This document shows, in pieces, positions 1 to 10,035 of a DNA stretch of 64,000 bases. The position numbers and the translations under genes are program-made. The DNA is taken from the NCBI GenBank assembly GCA_963377175.1, contig CAUJNA010002879.1, positions 444,501-508,500 on the forward strand. Reading direction: 5' to 3'. Under the pieces are notes generated by a model. It searched no databases, was not told where the DNA came from, and saw only the letters and a program-made list of their open reading frames with translations. This DNA is from Effrenium voratum. Lineage: Eukaryota; Sar; Dinophyceae; Suessiales; Symbiodiniaceae. Every line of letters begins with the position of its first letter. Positions within the stretch are counted from its first letter, which is position 1.

Positions 1-316
1 AGGGAGGGAGGCGACCTTGGTGGGAAGGATGGTGGCTTGAAAGTGTTCTGTTTTAAAATTGTTGCAAACCAACCATGTGCAGGAGGGAGGGAGGAGCTAA
101 ATTGTTGTAACATGACCCCAATGGTGTTTTTTAGAAGGGATGATGTTGGAATAATTTGTAGCTGTAAAAGGGATTGTCTAAGGGGGACTGGGCGCTTGAC
201 ACATGCTTGGTCGCAGTTTGCTTGATGCATGGCTCATGTTGGAAACCTGTTGCTTGATGCATGGCTCATGTGAGCGATCCTGAGCTGTCTCGGTGCCATC
301 ATGTCTCGGTGCCACC
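1..316. other. Upstream region of first gene, short direct repeats
   Basis: No convincing coding sequence. A 20-bp unit (GCTTGATGCATGGCTCATGT) occurs twice, at 220-239 and 252-271, and the words GTCTCGGTGCCA(T/C)CATG are repeated at about 288-319, the second ending in the likely start codon at 317. GGGAGGGAGG tracts at 1-12 and 83-95 are the first of many such tracts across the first 6 kb. Confidence 0.5.
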
Positions 317-1644
317 ATGCCTTCCCTGAAGAGGCCTGCCAGTGCCCCTGCAAAAGCAAAGTGCAAGGCCAAAGCCAAGGCCAAGGCCAATGAGCCCCAG
401 GCCAAAGCTGTGCCCCCTGTAGAGGGGGAAGAAGAAATGTCGCCTGAAGTCAAAGCTGCATCCATTGTTTTGGAGCAGTTGCAAGAGAGCATGGGTGGGC
501 CTGATGGCTTTGTGCCTGCAAACCCAAGCTTGGCTGCCATACATGCCACTGTGACAGAGGCATGCCAGGAGGCTTTGGCTGCCAAAGCTGCCCCGGACGC
601 TGCGCCTGCTGCTCCTCGCCCATGGTGTCCTGACCAGTGGACCGAGGATAACCGGACCTGGTGGCGTCCTTGCAGGTTGTGCTCTAAGAGGTACTACTGG
701 CGGGTCGGCTGTATGAGCACAAAGTGCGTTTCTTGGCTGAGAGGGAGGGACCGAGAGTACGGGACTGGGAGGCTGGAAAAGAGGGACTGGGAGGGAGGGA
801 CTGGGACTGGGAGGGAGGCACTGCAAGAGGACTGGGAGGGAGCTGAAACATGTTTTTCCCTGTTGTCTCAGGCTGACTTCAAGAAGGAGGAGCTGGCCAA
901 GGACAAGAAGAAGGGCAAGAAGAAGTGGAGCAAGCAAGACTGGATCGACCCTGAACTGAAAATCATGGGGGGAGGATGTGGTCACTGAAAAATAATGTAA
1001 AACAAGACAACCTATAGGGAGCCCGGACGGCAACTTGTAATGCCAATATCCCAAGCTGCCACCCGAGGACTGGGATGCAGCTACATTTGCTCCTGGAGGT
1101 GTTTGGGATGGCTCTGGACCTTCCAACATGGCAACCTGTCTGCATTTCATGTGTTGTTTTAGAGCTTGCACTTGGCACCCTGAGGGAGGGAGGGAGGGGT
1201 GCCAAAGACTAATTAATTCATAGAAGCACATTTATGCAAGACCATTGTACAGCATGGTGAGGGAGGGAGGGAAAAAACCACCATGATACCTGCCAGGTAC
1301 CACCTGTACCTCCTCCTGTGCCTCCTCCACCGAAACCGCCAGCGGTACCACCTGCAAGGCCACCAGTGCAGCCCAAGCCAAACGTGAAGTTCGGAGGCTT
1401 CAAAGCCATGCCTGTCCCCAAGCCGGTTGTGAAAGCACCTGCAGCCAAAGCTATGCCAAAGACCACTGACCACCCCCCAAAGCCTGTGGGGTGGTTTTTG
1501 GTCAATTCGACGGTGACAGTGGCAGAAGTTTATGATGTGGCCGACCAGCCTGCCGCTCCCATGTTGCCTCCTCCTCCTACAAGGAATGAGGCAGGCTATC
1601 GTGCGTATGCTGCAGCTATGCATAGGCAGCATCAGCAGGAGTAA
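317..1644 (+). CDS. Lys/Ala-rich, Trp/Cys- and Pro-rich protein, about four exons, unknown function
   Basis: I do not recognise a named family. Likely exons are 317 to about 690, 872 to about 965, 1068 to about 1120 and 1297-1644. Exon 1 starts MPSLKRPASAPAK, continues with a KAKAKAK basic stretch and an acidic region, and ends in a Trp/Cys-rich segment (PWCPDQW, then CRLCSKRYYW) that could bind zinc. Exon 2 follows a good acceptor (TTGTCTCAG) and is Lys-rich (KKGKKKWSKQDW). Exon 3 reads DWDAATFAPGGVWDG. Exon 4 follows TGCCAG and is very Pro-rich, ending at a TAA. The introns hold GAGGGAGGGA runs, which read as low-complexity peptide in the open frame at 740-850. A strongly basic N-terminus suggests nucleic-acid binding, but this is inference. 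Donor positions are uncertain. It may belong with the two genes downstream as one mobile unit. Confidence 0.55.
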
Positions 1645-2191
1645 TTGGCATGTGCAGTTGGCAATATGGAAAAACACATTGCATGCTGGCAGGGTGTCAT
1701 GCCAAATACTTGTATGTTGAGGGAGGGAGGGATGGATGGAATGAGGGAGGGATGGAGGGAAGGGGAAGGGAGGGAAGGGAGGGAAGGAGGGAATGGATGG
1801 AGGGATGCTAGTTTTGTTTTTGAAAAAAGCACTCGAACTTCAAATGCGCAATATTTGAATGATCTCAATGGGCACCATTTCATGCAAACCTTTTGGAAAA
1901 AACTTTGGTCCCTTGTTGGTCCTTGGTTGGTCCATTGTTTTGATCCATTGTTTTCACTCAATCAAGGGAAATGTACACTCATTTTTTCATTGGACTGGAT
2001 CACATTTTTTTTATATTCATGAAATATTGGCAGTTGCAAAATGTTTGAAACAGGTCCCAAACAGTCCTAGGGAATTGCCATAGCATGTCATGTCAACATG
2101 ATCTTGAGGATTTGATAGGGTTTGCGCAGTGACTGGCATCCACCAAGTCTGTGTACAATGCCAGTGCTAGAATGTGATGAATGTGGACTGG
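1645..2191. other. Intergenic, GGGA/GGAT simple repeats, no gene seen
   Basis: A GAGGGAGGGATGGATGGA-type tract lies at about 1720-1806. The rest is AT-rich with no supportable ORF. Confidence 0.5.
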
Positions 2192-2320
2192 AGAAAAAAC
2201 ATGGTTGAAAAAGTTGAAAAATTTTTCAACTTTTTCAACTACATTTTAAATGTAAAGTAAAGGAAAAGGGAGTTGAAAAAGTTGAAAAATTTCAACTTTT
2301 TCAACCCTGGTTTTTTCTAT
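2192..2320. mobile_element. Short AT-rich inverted-repeat element
   Basis: Both ends are AGAAAAAAC(A/C)(T/A)GG followed by GTTGAAAAAGTTGAAA, in inverted orientation, about 30 bp each. Each end is itself a near-perfect palindrome: 2204-2239 (18+18 bp) and 2272-2305 (16+16 bp around AA). Each could fold alone, and the two could pair with each other. No coding capacity. The form is that of a foldback element or MITE. Confidence 0.7.
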
Positions 2321-2483
2321 GAAGATACCCCACTTGTTTATCTTGATGTCTGATTGGCATTGATCCTTGAACATTCTGGTATTTTTACATGTGAGAGAAT
2401 CCTGGATGGATGGATGGAATTTGCACTTTGCTCCATTTAGATTTGCAGCATTATAGTGCTAGAATATTTTGAGCTTCTCAGCA

Positions 2484-3694
2484 ATGGCTGCAAAGAGGAA
2501 TGGCCAGAAGGATGCCAAGGCCAAGGCATCGGCCAAAGGAAAGGCAGCTGCTGCCAAGGCAGCTCCTGCCACTTTGAAGTCTGTGAAGAAGGAGCCTGAC
2601 TCCCAGGAGAAGGCCTCTTCTGGCCCTTCAGTTGACAAAGCCGCCCAACAAGGATTCATCAACAGCATCAAGTATAGGGCCAACACTAAGAACGACCCTG
2701 ATGCCCAGACCTTGTTGGAGGCCTGATGTTTAAGAATACAATAATAATATGCAAATTTTATTTTGCATTCAGACCCTAATTAGTAGATTTTGTTTTCCCA
2801 TTTTTTAACCTTCAGTTTTTCACATTTTGAAATTTGGTAATTTTTCTCAAATCAATCTACTTTCTGTGGCCTTTGCAGGCCTACAATAAGATGAGCTCCA
2901 CCGAGAAGAAGGCTCTGATTTCGAGATTTCAGGCCCAGGGGGGCTTGAAGAATCTTTCTTGGGCAGCCGAGCTCAAGCAGGAAGCCATTGACTCCACCAC
3001 TGTGACCTCCAATACTGAGAAGGGCATGTTCACTGCCTCCCAGATTTTGAAGTTCCATGGGCTTGTGGTTGGAGTCAATATCACCCAGGAGCGGCAGGAT
3101 GTGGTTCTGAAGGAGCTCCTCAGAGAGAACCGGGAGGAGTTGGGCCTGGATCCCAACATCAACATCGATCAGGTGCATCCCACCATTCCTGAGCTGAGCC
3201 GCTACTACTACGAGAAGGCAAGCTCCAGCACCTCGACTTCGAATCAAGTTCAAACCACCTTGGAGGTGGGCTCCAGCTCTGTCAAGACGGACAGCTTGCT
3301 CAAGCCCATGATCGCTCATGGGGACGAGAGCACAGGTGTCCATGAGAATCCCGGCTACGCCGCCCTGCTGGAGACCATGAAGGCCTTGCAGTCTGTGAAG
3401 GGCAAGGTCGATAAAGAGCTGGCCCTGGCCAGGAGCCTTTTGCTTGACTTGGAGGCGAACGAGACTGAGGCATTTTTGCCAATTCAGGAAGAAATTGCCA
3501 CCATTTTGAAGGCTGTTGACTCCTGGTTGCTTTTCTGTCGGAAGGCCCTCAACCAGGGAAACAAAGCCAACCCAGACACAAAGCTGGAGGAGCTCAAAGA
3601 GCTGGCCTCCCAGCTTGAAACTGTGAAAGGGAGTGGTGTCGTCCACCTGGATGGCTTAAAGGGCGTCCAAAAGAAGCTGAAAGCCTTGCTGTGA
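2484..3694 (+). CDS. 350-residue Lys/Ala-rich, coiled-coil-like protein with one GC-AG intron
   Basis: Exon 1 is 2484-2720 and exon 2 is 2879-3694 (TGA). The 158-bp intron starts with GC at 2721 and ends CTTTGCAG. Both junctions read AG then GCCT, and joining them gives an uninterrupted frame (LLEA then YNKMSS). The first 40 residues are Lys/Ala-rich (AKASAKGKAAAAKAA). The middle contains SRFQAQGGLKNLSWAAEL and a predicted helical segment. The last 120 residues are Leu/Glu/Lys-rich and likely form coiled coil. I recognise no catalytic motif. Its place between another Lys/Ala-rich gene and a transposase-like ORF suggests an accessory protein of a mobile unit, which is inference. The start was chosen at the first ATG in frame (TCAGCAATGG). 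Confidence 0.7.
2721..2878 (+). other. GC-AG intron of the 350-residue protein gene
   Basis: Stop codons in the exon frame right after 2720, an AT-rich body, and CTTTGCAG before 2879 support an intron. The GGAG/GCCT and GCAG/GCCT junctions leave a short direct repeat, as is common in dinoflagellate introns. Confidence 0.7.
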
Positions 3695-3821
3695 AGAGAA
3701 CGTGCAGGAGGGAGAGAGAAAAACGACCTTGTCCTTCACTTGCTGACTGTGCAGCTTGAAATACAGTGCCAGCCATTTTCGAACTTTGTCTGAGTCATGT
3801 CAAAATATTTTGTGTTACAAC

Positions 3822-3829
3822 GAGAGAGA

Positions 3830-3863
<34 letters not shown>

Positions 3864-3877
3864 GAGAGAGAGAGACA
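3822..3877. repeat. (GA)n microsatellite
   Basis: Nearly pure GA dinucleotides between the 350-residue gene and the transposase-like ORF. Confidence 0.9.
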
Positions 3878-3954
3878 GGTAGAGATACAAGAATTTGCAT
3901 GCGCAGCTCCTTGCTCGATGTCATGTTCAGTTGTTAGATGCAAGCTGGTAAGCC

Positions 3955-5919
3955 ATGGCATCTGTGTGGCACAAAGTGCTCCTATGGATGATTTTCTGGG
4001 ATGTGACACCTGCTAGTGCCATGTTCCACAACAAGAAGAGTGGGGACAATATTTTCGAGTCCCCCACCAAACGGTTGAGGCAGCATGTTCACACACTGTT
4101 TTTGGACAACAAGCTGAGTGGACAAGAAACCCAGCTTCTGGAGAACCAGATTGGAGCCTGTCATGTGCAAGGCTTCAAAGAGCATGCAGGCCCATCTGTC
4201 AATGTCAGCAAAAAGGCTGCCAGGGACATGCTGAGAAGATGCTTGAAGGGCACAAAGTGGCCCAAAATATATACAGCTGAAATACGAATTTGGGACGCCA
4301 AATTACAAGTGGAGAAGTACGCCAAGGTAGCACTGCTGCTGCCACATGAGCTTTTGCATGTTCTTGGCACCATGAACTCAGCTGAGACTTTGACGCAACT
4401 GGATGGTGCTGTGGAGTCTGTGCAGGCGCATTGCAGGAAAGCACAAAGAGCTTTTGGCAGCCCAACGTGTGGCTTCGGATTGTGGAGTGATGCTACTCCA
4501 TTCAACTGGGACAGAACAAAGACTTTGGAAATTATTTTGATCAGTTTTCCAGGGCTAGAGCCTCCACATCATACAGTCCGAATTCCGGTCTGTGCGATTC
4601 CTCATGAGTTGGTCCTCAAGGAGAAAACATTTCAAGATATTTTTAGCATCATTGCATGGAGCTTCCAGTGCATGGCCATTCAATTCATGCCCAACCACAG
4701 GCATGATGGCAGTCCTTGGTGCGTCCCAGAAGACAATTGGAGGAAACAACGGCAAGGCTTACCCTTGCCTTGTCCTGGTGTTCTTGCTGAAGTGCGATGT
4801 GATTGGAAATGTCAAGCTGAAGTGTTTGGCCTTCCCAGCTGGCAGCAAAAAGCTGGCATTTGCTGCAAATGCTCTGCCACCTTGGAAACCTTCACTGACT
4901 TCACTTCCAATGCTGTGTGGAGGACCGAAAGATACAGCCACTGGGATTTTCTGGAGAAACTCGAATCCTTGGACAGGCCAAGGACTGCTCTTTACAAATG
5001 TCCATTCTTCACCACCGAAGTTTTTAAATTGGATTGGCTGCATGTTGCAGATTTAGGCTGCAGCTGCGATATGCTTGGCAATCTTCTATGGTATGTTCTG
5101 CCCAAATTTGGTGGCACCAGGCAGGAGCAACTGAGTGCGTTGTGGCTCCGTATGAAGATATATTACGCTGACTGCGCCATCCAAGACACAATTGGCAACT
5201 TGACCTTTGGCATGCTGAGGAAAAAAAGCACCACTTCGCCCAAGCTGAGAACTAGGGCAGCTGAGACAAGAGCATTGATCCCCTTTGGGGAATCCATTGC
5301 TCAGTCCATGCTGGACAGCGACATTCCCTTCGAGTTGGGCATCAAGGATGCCATGCATTTTTTGCAATTGTCTTATGATTGCCTTCACAAGGACCGATTC
5401 GACCAGGTCCATTTTCAGAATGTTGTCTTCAAGTTCTTGCAAACATATCAATGCCTTGGATCTTTGGCAACTGAAGAATACACTTGGCATCTCAAGCCGA
5501 AATTCCATTTGCTTGCTGAGATTGCTTTGGCTGGGGACTGCCCGTCTTTAAATTGGTGTTACCGCGATGAGGAAGCTGGAGGTAGCATCAGCAAGATTGG
5601 CCGCTCCAGAGGAGGCCAACAAACTTTGTGGTCTGTGTCCAGTAGATGTTTGCAGAAATTCTGCTGCGACTTCCAGGCGCCAGTGTTTGATGAAAAAGAC
5701 TTTGGCAGCCACGCGTTGCCTGCACGTTTCTGCGCTTGCGTGTCTGACTGGCAGCTTCAAAACATCAGCAACACTGGAGGGGGGACGGCAGGAGCAAATG
5801 TCGCATGGATTGGTTGGTTAACTGGGACTGGAGGGAGGAAGGGAGGAGTCCAAGTTCCAGAACACAATTTTTTACCAAAACAAATAAGGGTCTATTTTTT
5901 TATTCGACCCTTAAATTAA
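3955..5919 (+). CDS. Putative DDE-type transposase-like protein
   Basis: An uninterrupted 654-codon frame from ATG at 3955 to TAA at 5917-5919. Acidic positions have spacing and context reminiscent of DDE transposases of the KDZ/Plavaka/CACTA kind: LWSDATPFNWDR (Asp about residue 179), EVRCDWKCQAEVFG (Asp about 283), followed 20 residues later by a CCKCSAT Cys pair. A C-terminal KPKFHLLAEI ... NWCYRDEEAGG segment (residues about 510-540) could give the third acidic residue. This family assignment is my reading of the motif pattern, not a database result. The last 50 residues (Gly/Thr-rich, overlapping a GGGAGGAAGGGAGG tract) look unlike protein, so true coding may end or splice near 5760. It would cut and rejoin DNA in the nucleus. 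No target-site duplication or terminal repeat was identified. Confidence 0.45.
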   Translation: MASVWHKVLLWMIFWDVTPASAMFHNKKSGDNIFESPTKRLRQHVHTLFLDNKLSGQETQLLENQIGACHVQGFKEHAGPSVNVSKKAARDMLRRCLKGTKWPKIYTAEIRIWDAKLQVEKYAKVALLLPHELLHVLGTMNSAETLTQLDGAVESVQAHCRKAQRAFGSPTCGFGLWSDATPFNWDRTKTLEIILISFPGLEPPHHTVRIPVCAIPHELVLKEKTFQDIFSIIAWSFQCMAIQFMPNHRHDGSPWCVPEDNWRKQRQGLPLPCPGVLAEVRCDWKCQAEVFGLPSWQQKAGICCKCSATLETFTDFTSNAVWRTERYSHWDFLEKLESLDRPRTALYKCPFFTTEVFKLDWLHVADLGCSCDMLGNLLWYVLPKFGGTRQEQLSALWLRMKIYYADCAIQDTIGNLTFGMLRKKSTTSPKLRTRAAETRALIPFGESIAQSMLDSDIPFELGIKDAMHFLQLSYDCLHKDRFDQVHFQNVVFKFLQTYQCLGSLATEEYTWHLKPKFHLLAEIALAGDCPSLNWCYRDEEAGGSISKIGRSRGGQQTLWSVSSRCLQKFCCDFQAPVFDEKDFGSHALPARFCACVSDWQLQNISNTGGGTAGANVAWIGWLTGTGGRKGGVQVPEHNFLPKQIRVYFFIRPLN

Positions 5920-5989
5920 ACGCTTGTTAAAATAAAATTCGACCCTAACAAGCGCTTTCGACCCTTATAAGGGTCTATTGGTCCCTCTG

Positions 5990-6775
5990 GGAAGTTCGCC
6001 AAATCGGCAAAGTTCCGGCAGAATTGCCAAAGTTCCGGCAGAATTGGCAAAGTTCCGGCAGAATTGGCAAAGTTCCGGCAGAATTGGCAAAGTTCGCCAA
6101 ATTGGCAAAGTTCCGGCAGAATTGGCAAAGTTCCGGCAGAATTGGCAAAGTTCCGGCAGAATTGGCAAAATTCGCCAAATCGGCAAAGTTCCGGCAGAAT
6201 TGGCAAAGTTCCGGCAGAATTGGCAAAGTTCCAGCAGAATTGGCAAAGTTCCGGGGTTCCGGCAAAGTTCTGGCAAAGTTCGCCGAATTGGCAAAGATCT
6301 TGCAAAATTGGCAAAGTTCTGGCAAAGTTCGCCAAACTGGCAAAGTTCTGGCAAAGTTCGCCGAACTGGCAAAGACCTCGCAAAATTGGCAAAGTTCTGG
6401 CAACGTTTGCAAAATTTGTAATTTGGCCAAATTTGCCAGAACTTTGCCAATTTGGCAAATTTGCCCAACTTGTGCCAACTTGGCCAAATTTGCAAGAACT
6501 TTGCATATTTGGCCAAACTTGATTGACAGAACTTTGCGAACTCGCCAAACTTGCAAGAACTTTGCAAATTTGGGCCAACTTTGTCAGATCAATGCCGCCA
6601 GAAATTTGCTAGAACTTTGTCAACTTTGTGAGCACTTTGCCGATTTTGCGAGAACTTTGCTTTACCAAGTTTGCCAGAACTTTGCCAATTTGGCAAACTT
6701 TGCCATAATTTTGCAAACTGTGTTAGAACTTTGCCGATTTGACAATTTTCGCCGAAACTTTGTACCGGAGCTCTG
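5990..6775. repeat. 20-bp satellite that reverses into an inverted copy
   Basis: From about 5990 to 6420 the + strand carries copies of AGTTCCGGCAGAATTGGCAA (period 20) with variants AGTTCGCCAAATTGGCAA and AGTTCTGGCAA. From about 6420 to 6775 the same family appears in reverse complement (AGAACTTTGCCAATTTGGCAA). The two halves could pair into a large imperfect hairpin with its centre near 6420. Long open frames on both strands here are a result of the repeat and are not genes. Confidence 0.85.
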
Positions 6776-9700
6776 AGCGCGCCATGTTGCCATGCGTGTG
6801 TGTGCAGCGGTTTGCCTATGAAGAGATTGATGCGACAGTTCCTGGCTCAAAGAGCTAAACCTGTGCCTTTAGCATTGTGGCAAGCCCTTATAGCAAAACA
6901 TGCTAAAAGTCTTGGCTTGCCAAACACGTTAAGACTCATGATATTTATCATGTTTTGGCGGTCCTTGCCTGTAGCCTTGACCCGGATTTCACGCTATTTT
7001 GGACCGAGTGGAGTATCTCCATTGTGACCCTCATAATAATTCATAAGTTTGGTTGCTGAAATTCACTCTTGCGGTGATGTCAAGCTGGGTCAATTTGGGT
7101 CAGTCCCATGGCTGCTTTGTTTCCTTCCTTGGAGGAGATTCCCTTGGCATCACAGAAATGGATCCTAAAACCAAATTTCCAAAGTTCCCACAACCATGCT
7201 TTAGGCTTTAGCCAAATACTGTTTGTGTTTTAGGAACTGTCCCTAAAGCAGGAGCTTAGTGTTTCAGAGACTTGCACTAATATTGCGGCCGTGCATTCGA
7301 GGTGCCTGTCAAGATTGCTTTACCTCCTGGCATATCCCTTTGCATCACAAAAATTAGGAGAACTGGCAATTGTTAGTCAATCGTCCGCGAAACAAGAACC
7401 AGCGTTCTGTCCAGAATCACTTTACAAAAAGAATCAAAACCCGCCCCCGCTACTCAGTCTCACATTGAGCTAACTATGGAGGTCGTGCTGCATAATTCAC
7501 GTCCTGCCCTTTTCACGCTACTCAGTCTCACGTTGAAATAACTACGGAGGGTGTGAGGTATAATTCACGTCCTGCCCTCTATGTTCCCCCCCACTCTCTG
7601 CAGTCCAGCCATCGTTTGCCCTAACATCAGGCGCTGAGCCTTGCAACCAAGAACCAAGCGCCAGTATCTAGGCCAATTGGCTCCGCATTTGAGCTATTGC
7701 CAAGAACTAAGTCCCGAAACCCAAGACTTGAAAGCGAGCCGTCCCTTGCCCTCTGCACCATCCTGATTTGAAATGAGCAGCTGTGGGTTAAAGGCAGAAC
7801 TTGCTTTAAAGTAAGACAGCGTATCCAGGCCCCGGAAAAATTGGATTCGACTTGTCCCAGGACTCATAGTTGAACCCCTGCTAAGAGCAAGCTCAATGTC
7901 TCTACATTTGGAACATCCGCCCCCGCACCTTCGCCTTGACCCTGCGAATTTGAGCAAGCTTTCTTAATTCTTATGTATGGAATCATCCCGCAAAATAAGG
8001 ACCAGCGTCCTGACCCCCGAAGTCTTGGTATGTGTCTGAGCCTTGTGTCACAGTATCATGTGCGTCTATGGGGTCAACCGTAAAGAAATGACCCAAGCCC
8101 GTCAGACTTGATTTCATCCAGCAAACTATTTGGTGAGTAGGGAGTTGGCTACAAAGCCACAATGAGAAGCCAAGCCCTACATTTCCACCGTTTCCTTGCC
8201 CCTGAGCTCTGTGTCCGTGTCAGGATTCTGCCTGAAAAAGAAGCAACCCCCACAATAGAAAGCCGGCCCCGAAGCGAACAACTCTGACGTGGGCTTCATT
8301 TAAATCCGTGCGCCGGGCTCTGAGTTTAAAAACGGGCCTCAAGAAAAGGATTGATCAAGGAAGAACATACTGGCAGCTACTCGTGAACGACATGTTCAAG
8401 CTAGAAGCCTAGCATTTGGCAAACACTGTTGGTACAGTCGAATTGTCATTGAAGTTTATTTTTGCTGCTTTAACATGCGTGAAAACATGCGTGGGCATCG
8501 CGCAATTGAATATGCCCAGCTGTTCTCTAGGGGCAAGCTACTCCCAAATCAGCCCTTGTTTTACTGCCAGGGTATCACACCTTTGGACTTGCCCACTTGC
8601 TCTGTTGTGATCAAAGTTAAGACAGGGCAAACCAAGCGTCATGCCGTTTTACCGCCGCAATGATACTGCAGCCTCAGCATTTGTTCAATATGTTTAGGAC
8701 ATGTATCAGTCAAGACCAGAAACAACTCACAATAAATCGAAGAGAGGCCGTTGAAGAACTGATGGCAAATGACTCACCGCTAACGGTTTTGAGAAGGATA
8801 AGCGCTGTCAGTGCTTTTGAGCAGCTTACACGGCTTGAAACTACTGCAAAAAACACTTAAGTTGCACTATTTGCAGACCTTCTGAATAGTCAAAACCATT
8901 TGGGAAGCTGCGGGCGGCCTCAGCGTGGCAACATCACATCGCAAGCATGCACGGAGGCAAACTGACTCTTTGTGCATGACCCATTAACAAATACGAGTTG
9001 TTCCCATTCCCCGCAAAACCCGCAAACACTTCTTGAACTGAGCACCAATCAAGGGAGTTCTTTTGTTGGTAAAGTTGTCAAAGCCACAAGTACAACAACA
9101 TAGTTTTCTGCGTCGACTTTCTAAAGAAGTCTTTTCGTCATGTCGCCGAGGATTAATAATGTATTTCCATGGTCTCGAGGAATGTCAAACGCACTTCTTC
9201 TGTGTGATTTGAAAGCAAGAGCGCGCCTCTCCGGTTTATGCCAGTTTATGCGTAAAAAAATCCAAATAAGTGTTTTTGGCATACCCCCTAGGCTGCGAAA
9301 CATGTTTTCAGGTCCTCGAGGTATGTCAATAACACTTATTTTGCATTTTTTGCCTTGCAAGGAACAGTGAAAACCAGCAAGCTAAGCCAAAACAGTACTT
9401 TGCCGCTGTGTGCCGGCTCCTGTTTTCTCAAACCGCTGAAATCACTCGATTTCACCCTTTTGTAGCAACAAGTGTTCATGTTTTTTTGATGGAACTCTCT
9501 GAACGCTTATTTGATTTGTCACCTTCACCGGAGGTCCCGAACACTTATTTTGACCAAATTACGGCAACATAAGCAAGTTAATACCTATGTATCTATATAT
9601 ATATATATACATACCTACATATTTCATCCGGAGAATCCTAAATGGCTTTGGATGAGCACATTTGCCTTCCCGAAGGTTTGGCATGATCTACACTTGGACA

Positions 9701-9964
9701 TCCATATAGCTCAAGGTGCTTGAAACCACGGGAAACGATAGGGGGCTCTCAAAAACTCGATACCTTTGTGTTATAGACCAAGCGCTGGAAAACGATAGGG
9801 GACTCTCTAAATTCGAACGTACTCCCTGTGAACAACACATTTTGACCGAACTTCATATGTTCCCATTGTGTCCGCACCAGCCCTCATGGTCCGTCGGCTT
9901 ATGACAACTCGGTGTAGAGGCTTTTGCTGCGTCTCAGGTTCGGCAACTTTAATGCACCCAGGTT
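6776..9964. other. Non-coding stretch with a few degenerate repeats
   Basis: No ORF here has coding character. Seen: a roughly 69-bp tandem pair (about 7447-7580), related fragments near 7385 and 7990 (CGCAAAATAAGGACCAGCGTCC type), a diverged direct repeat near 9165 and 9300 (CTCGAGG(A/T)ATGTCAA), a short TA run (9596-9612), and two copies of GGAAAACGATAGGGG-CTCTC at about 9729 and 9787. Related copies of the last lie at 27365 and 27418. Confidence 0.5.
7447..7580. repeat. Two-copy tandem repeat, about 69 bp
   Basis: CGCTACTCAGTCTCAC(A/G)TTGA ... TAATTCACGTCCTGCCCT occurs twice in direct order with about 85% identity by eye. Confidence 0.7.
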
Positions 9965-10026
9965 TGAATCATTGGTTCCACTTACCAGGGTTCTATTTTG
10001 GGTTCCTATTTTTGACCCACAGCCAT
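9965..10026. mobile_element. Family B element, right half, just upstream of RCC1 gene 1
   Basis: TTGGTTCCACTTACCAGGG ... TATTTTTGACCCACAGCCA matches the right half of the family B elements at 16640, 31674, 36162 and 58087. It ends about 10 bp before the start codon at 10036, so the 5' untranslated leader or an upstream intron of this gene is partly transposon-derived. Confidence 0.7.
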
Positions 10027-10035
10027 TTCTGCGCC

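Noticed and set aside
299..1231. 310-codon minus-strand ORF opposite the first gene
   Set aside because: Antisense to a Lys/Ala- and Pro-rich gene whose splice signals fit the + strand.
2852..3646. 264-codon minus-strand ORF
   Set aside because: Shadow of the 350-residue protein; no independent start context or domain.
5916..6578. ORFs of about 200 codons on both strands in the 20-bp satellite
   Set aside because: Repeat periodicity only (PELCQF / KFRQNWQSS units).
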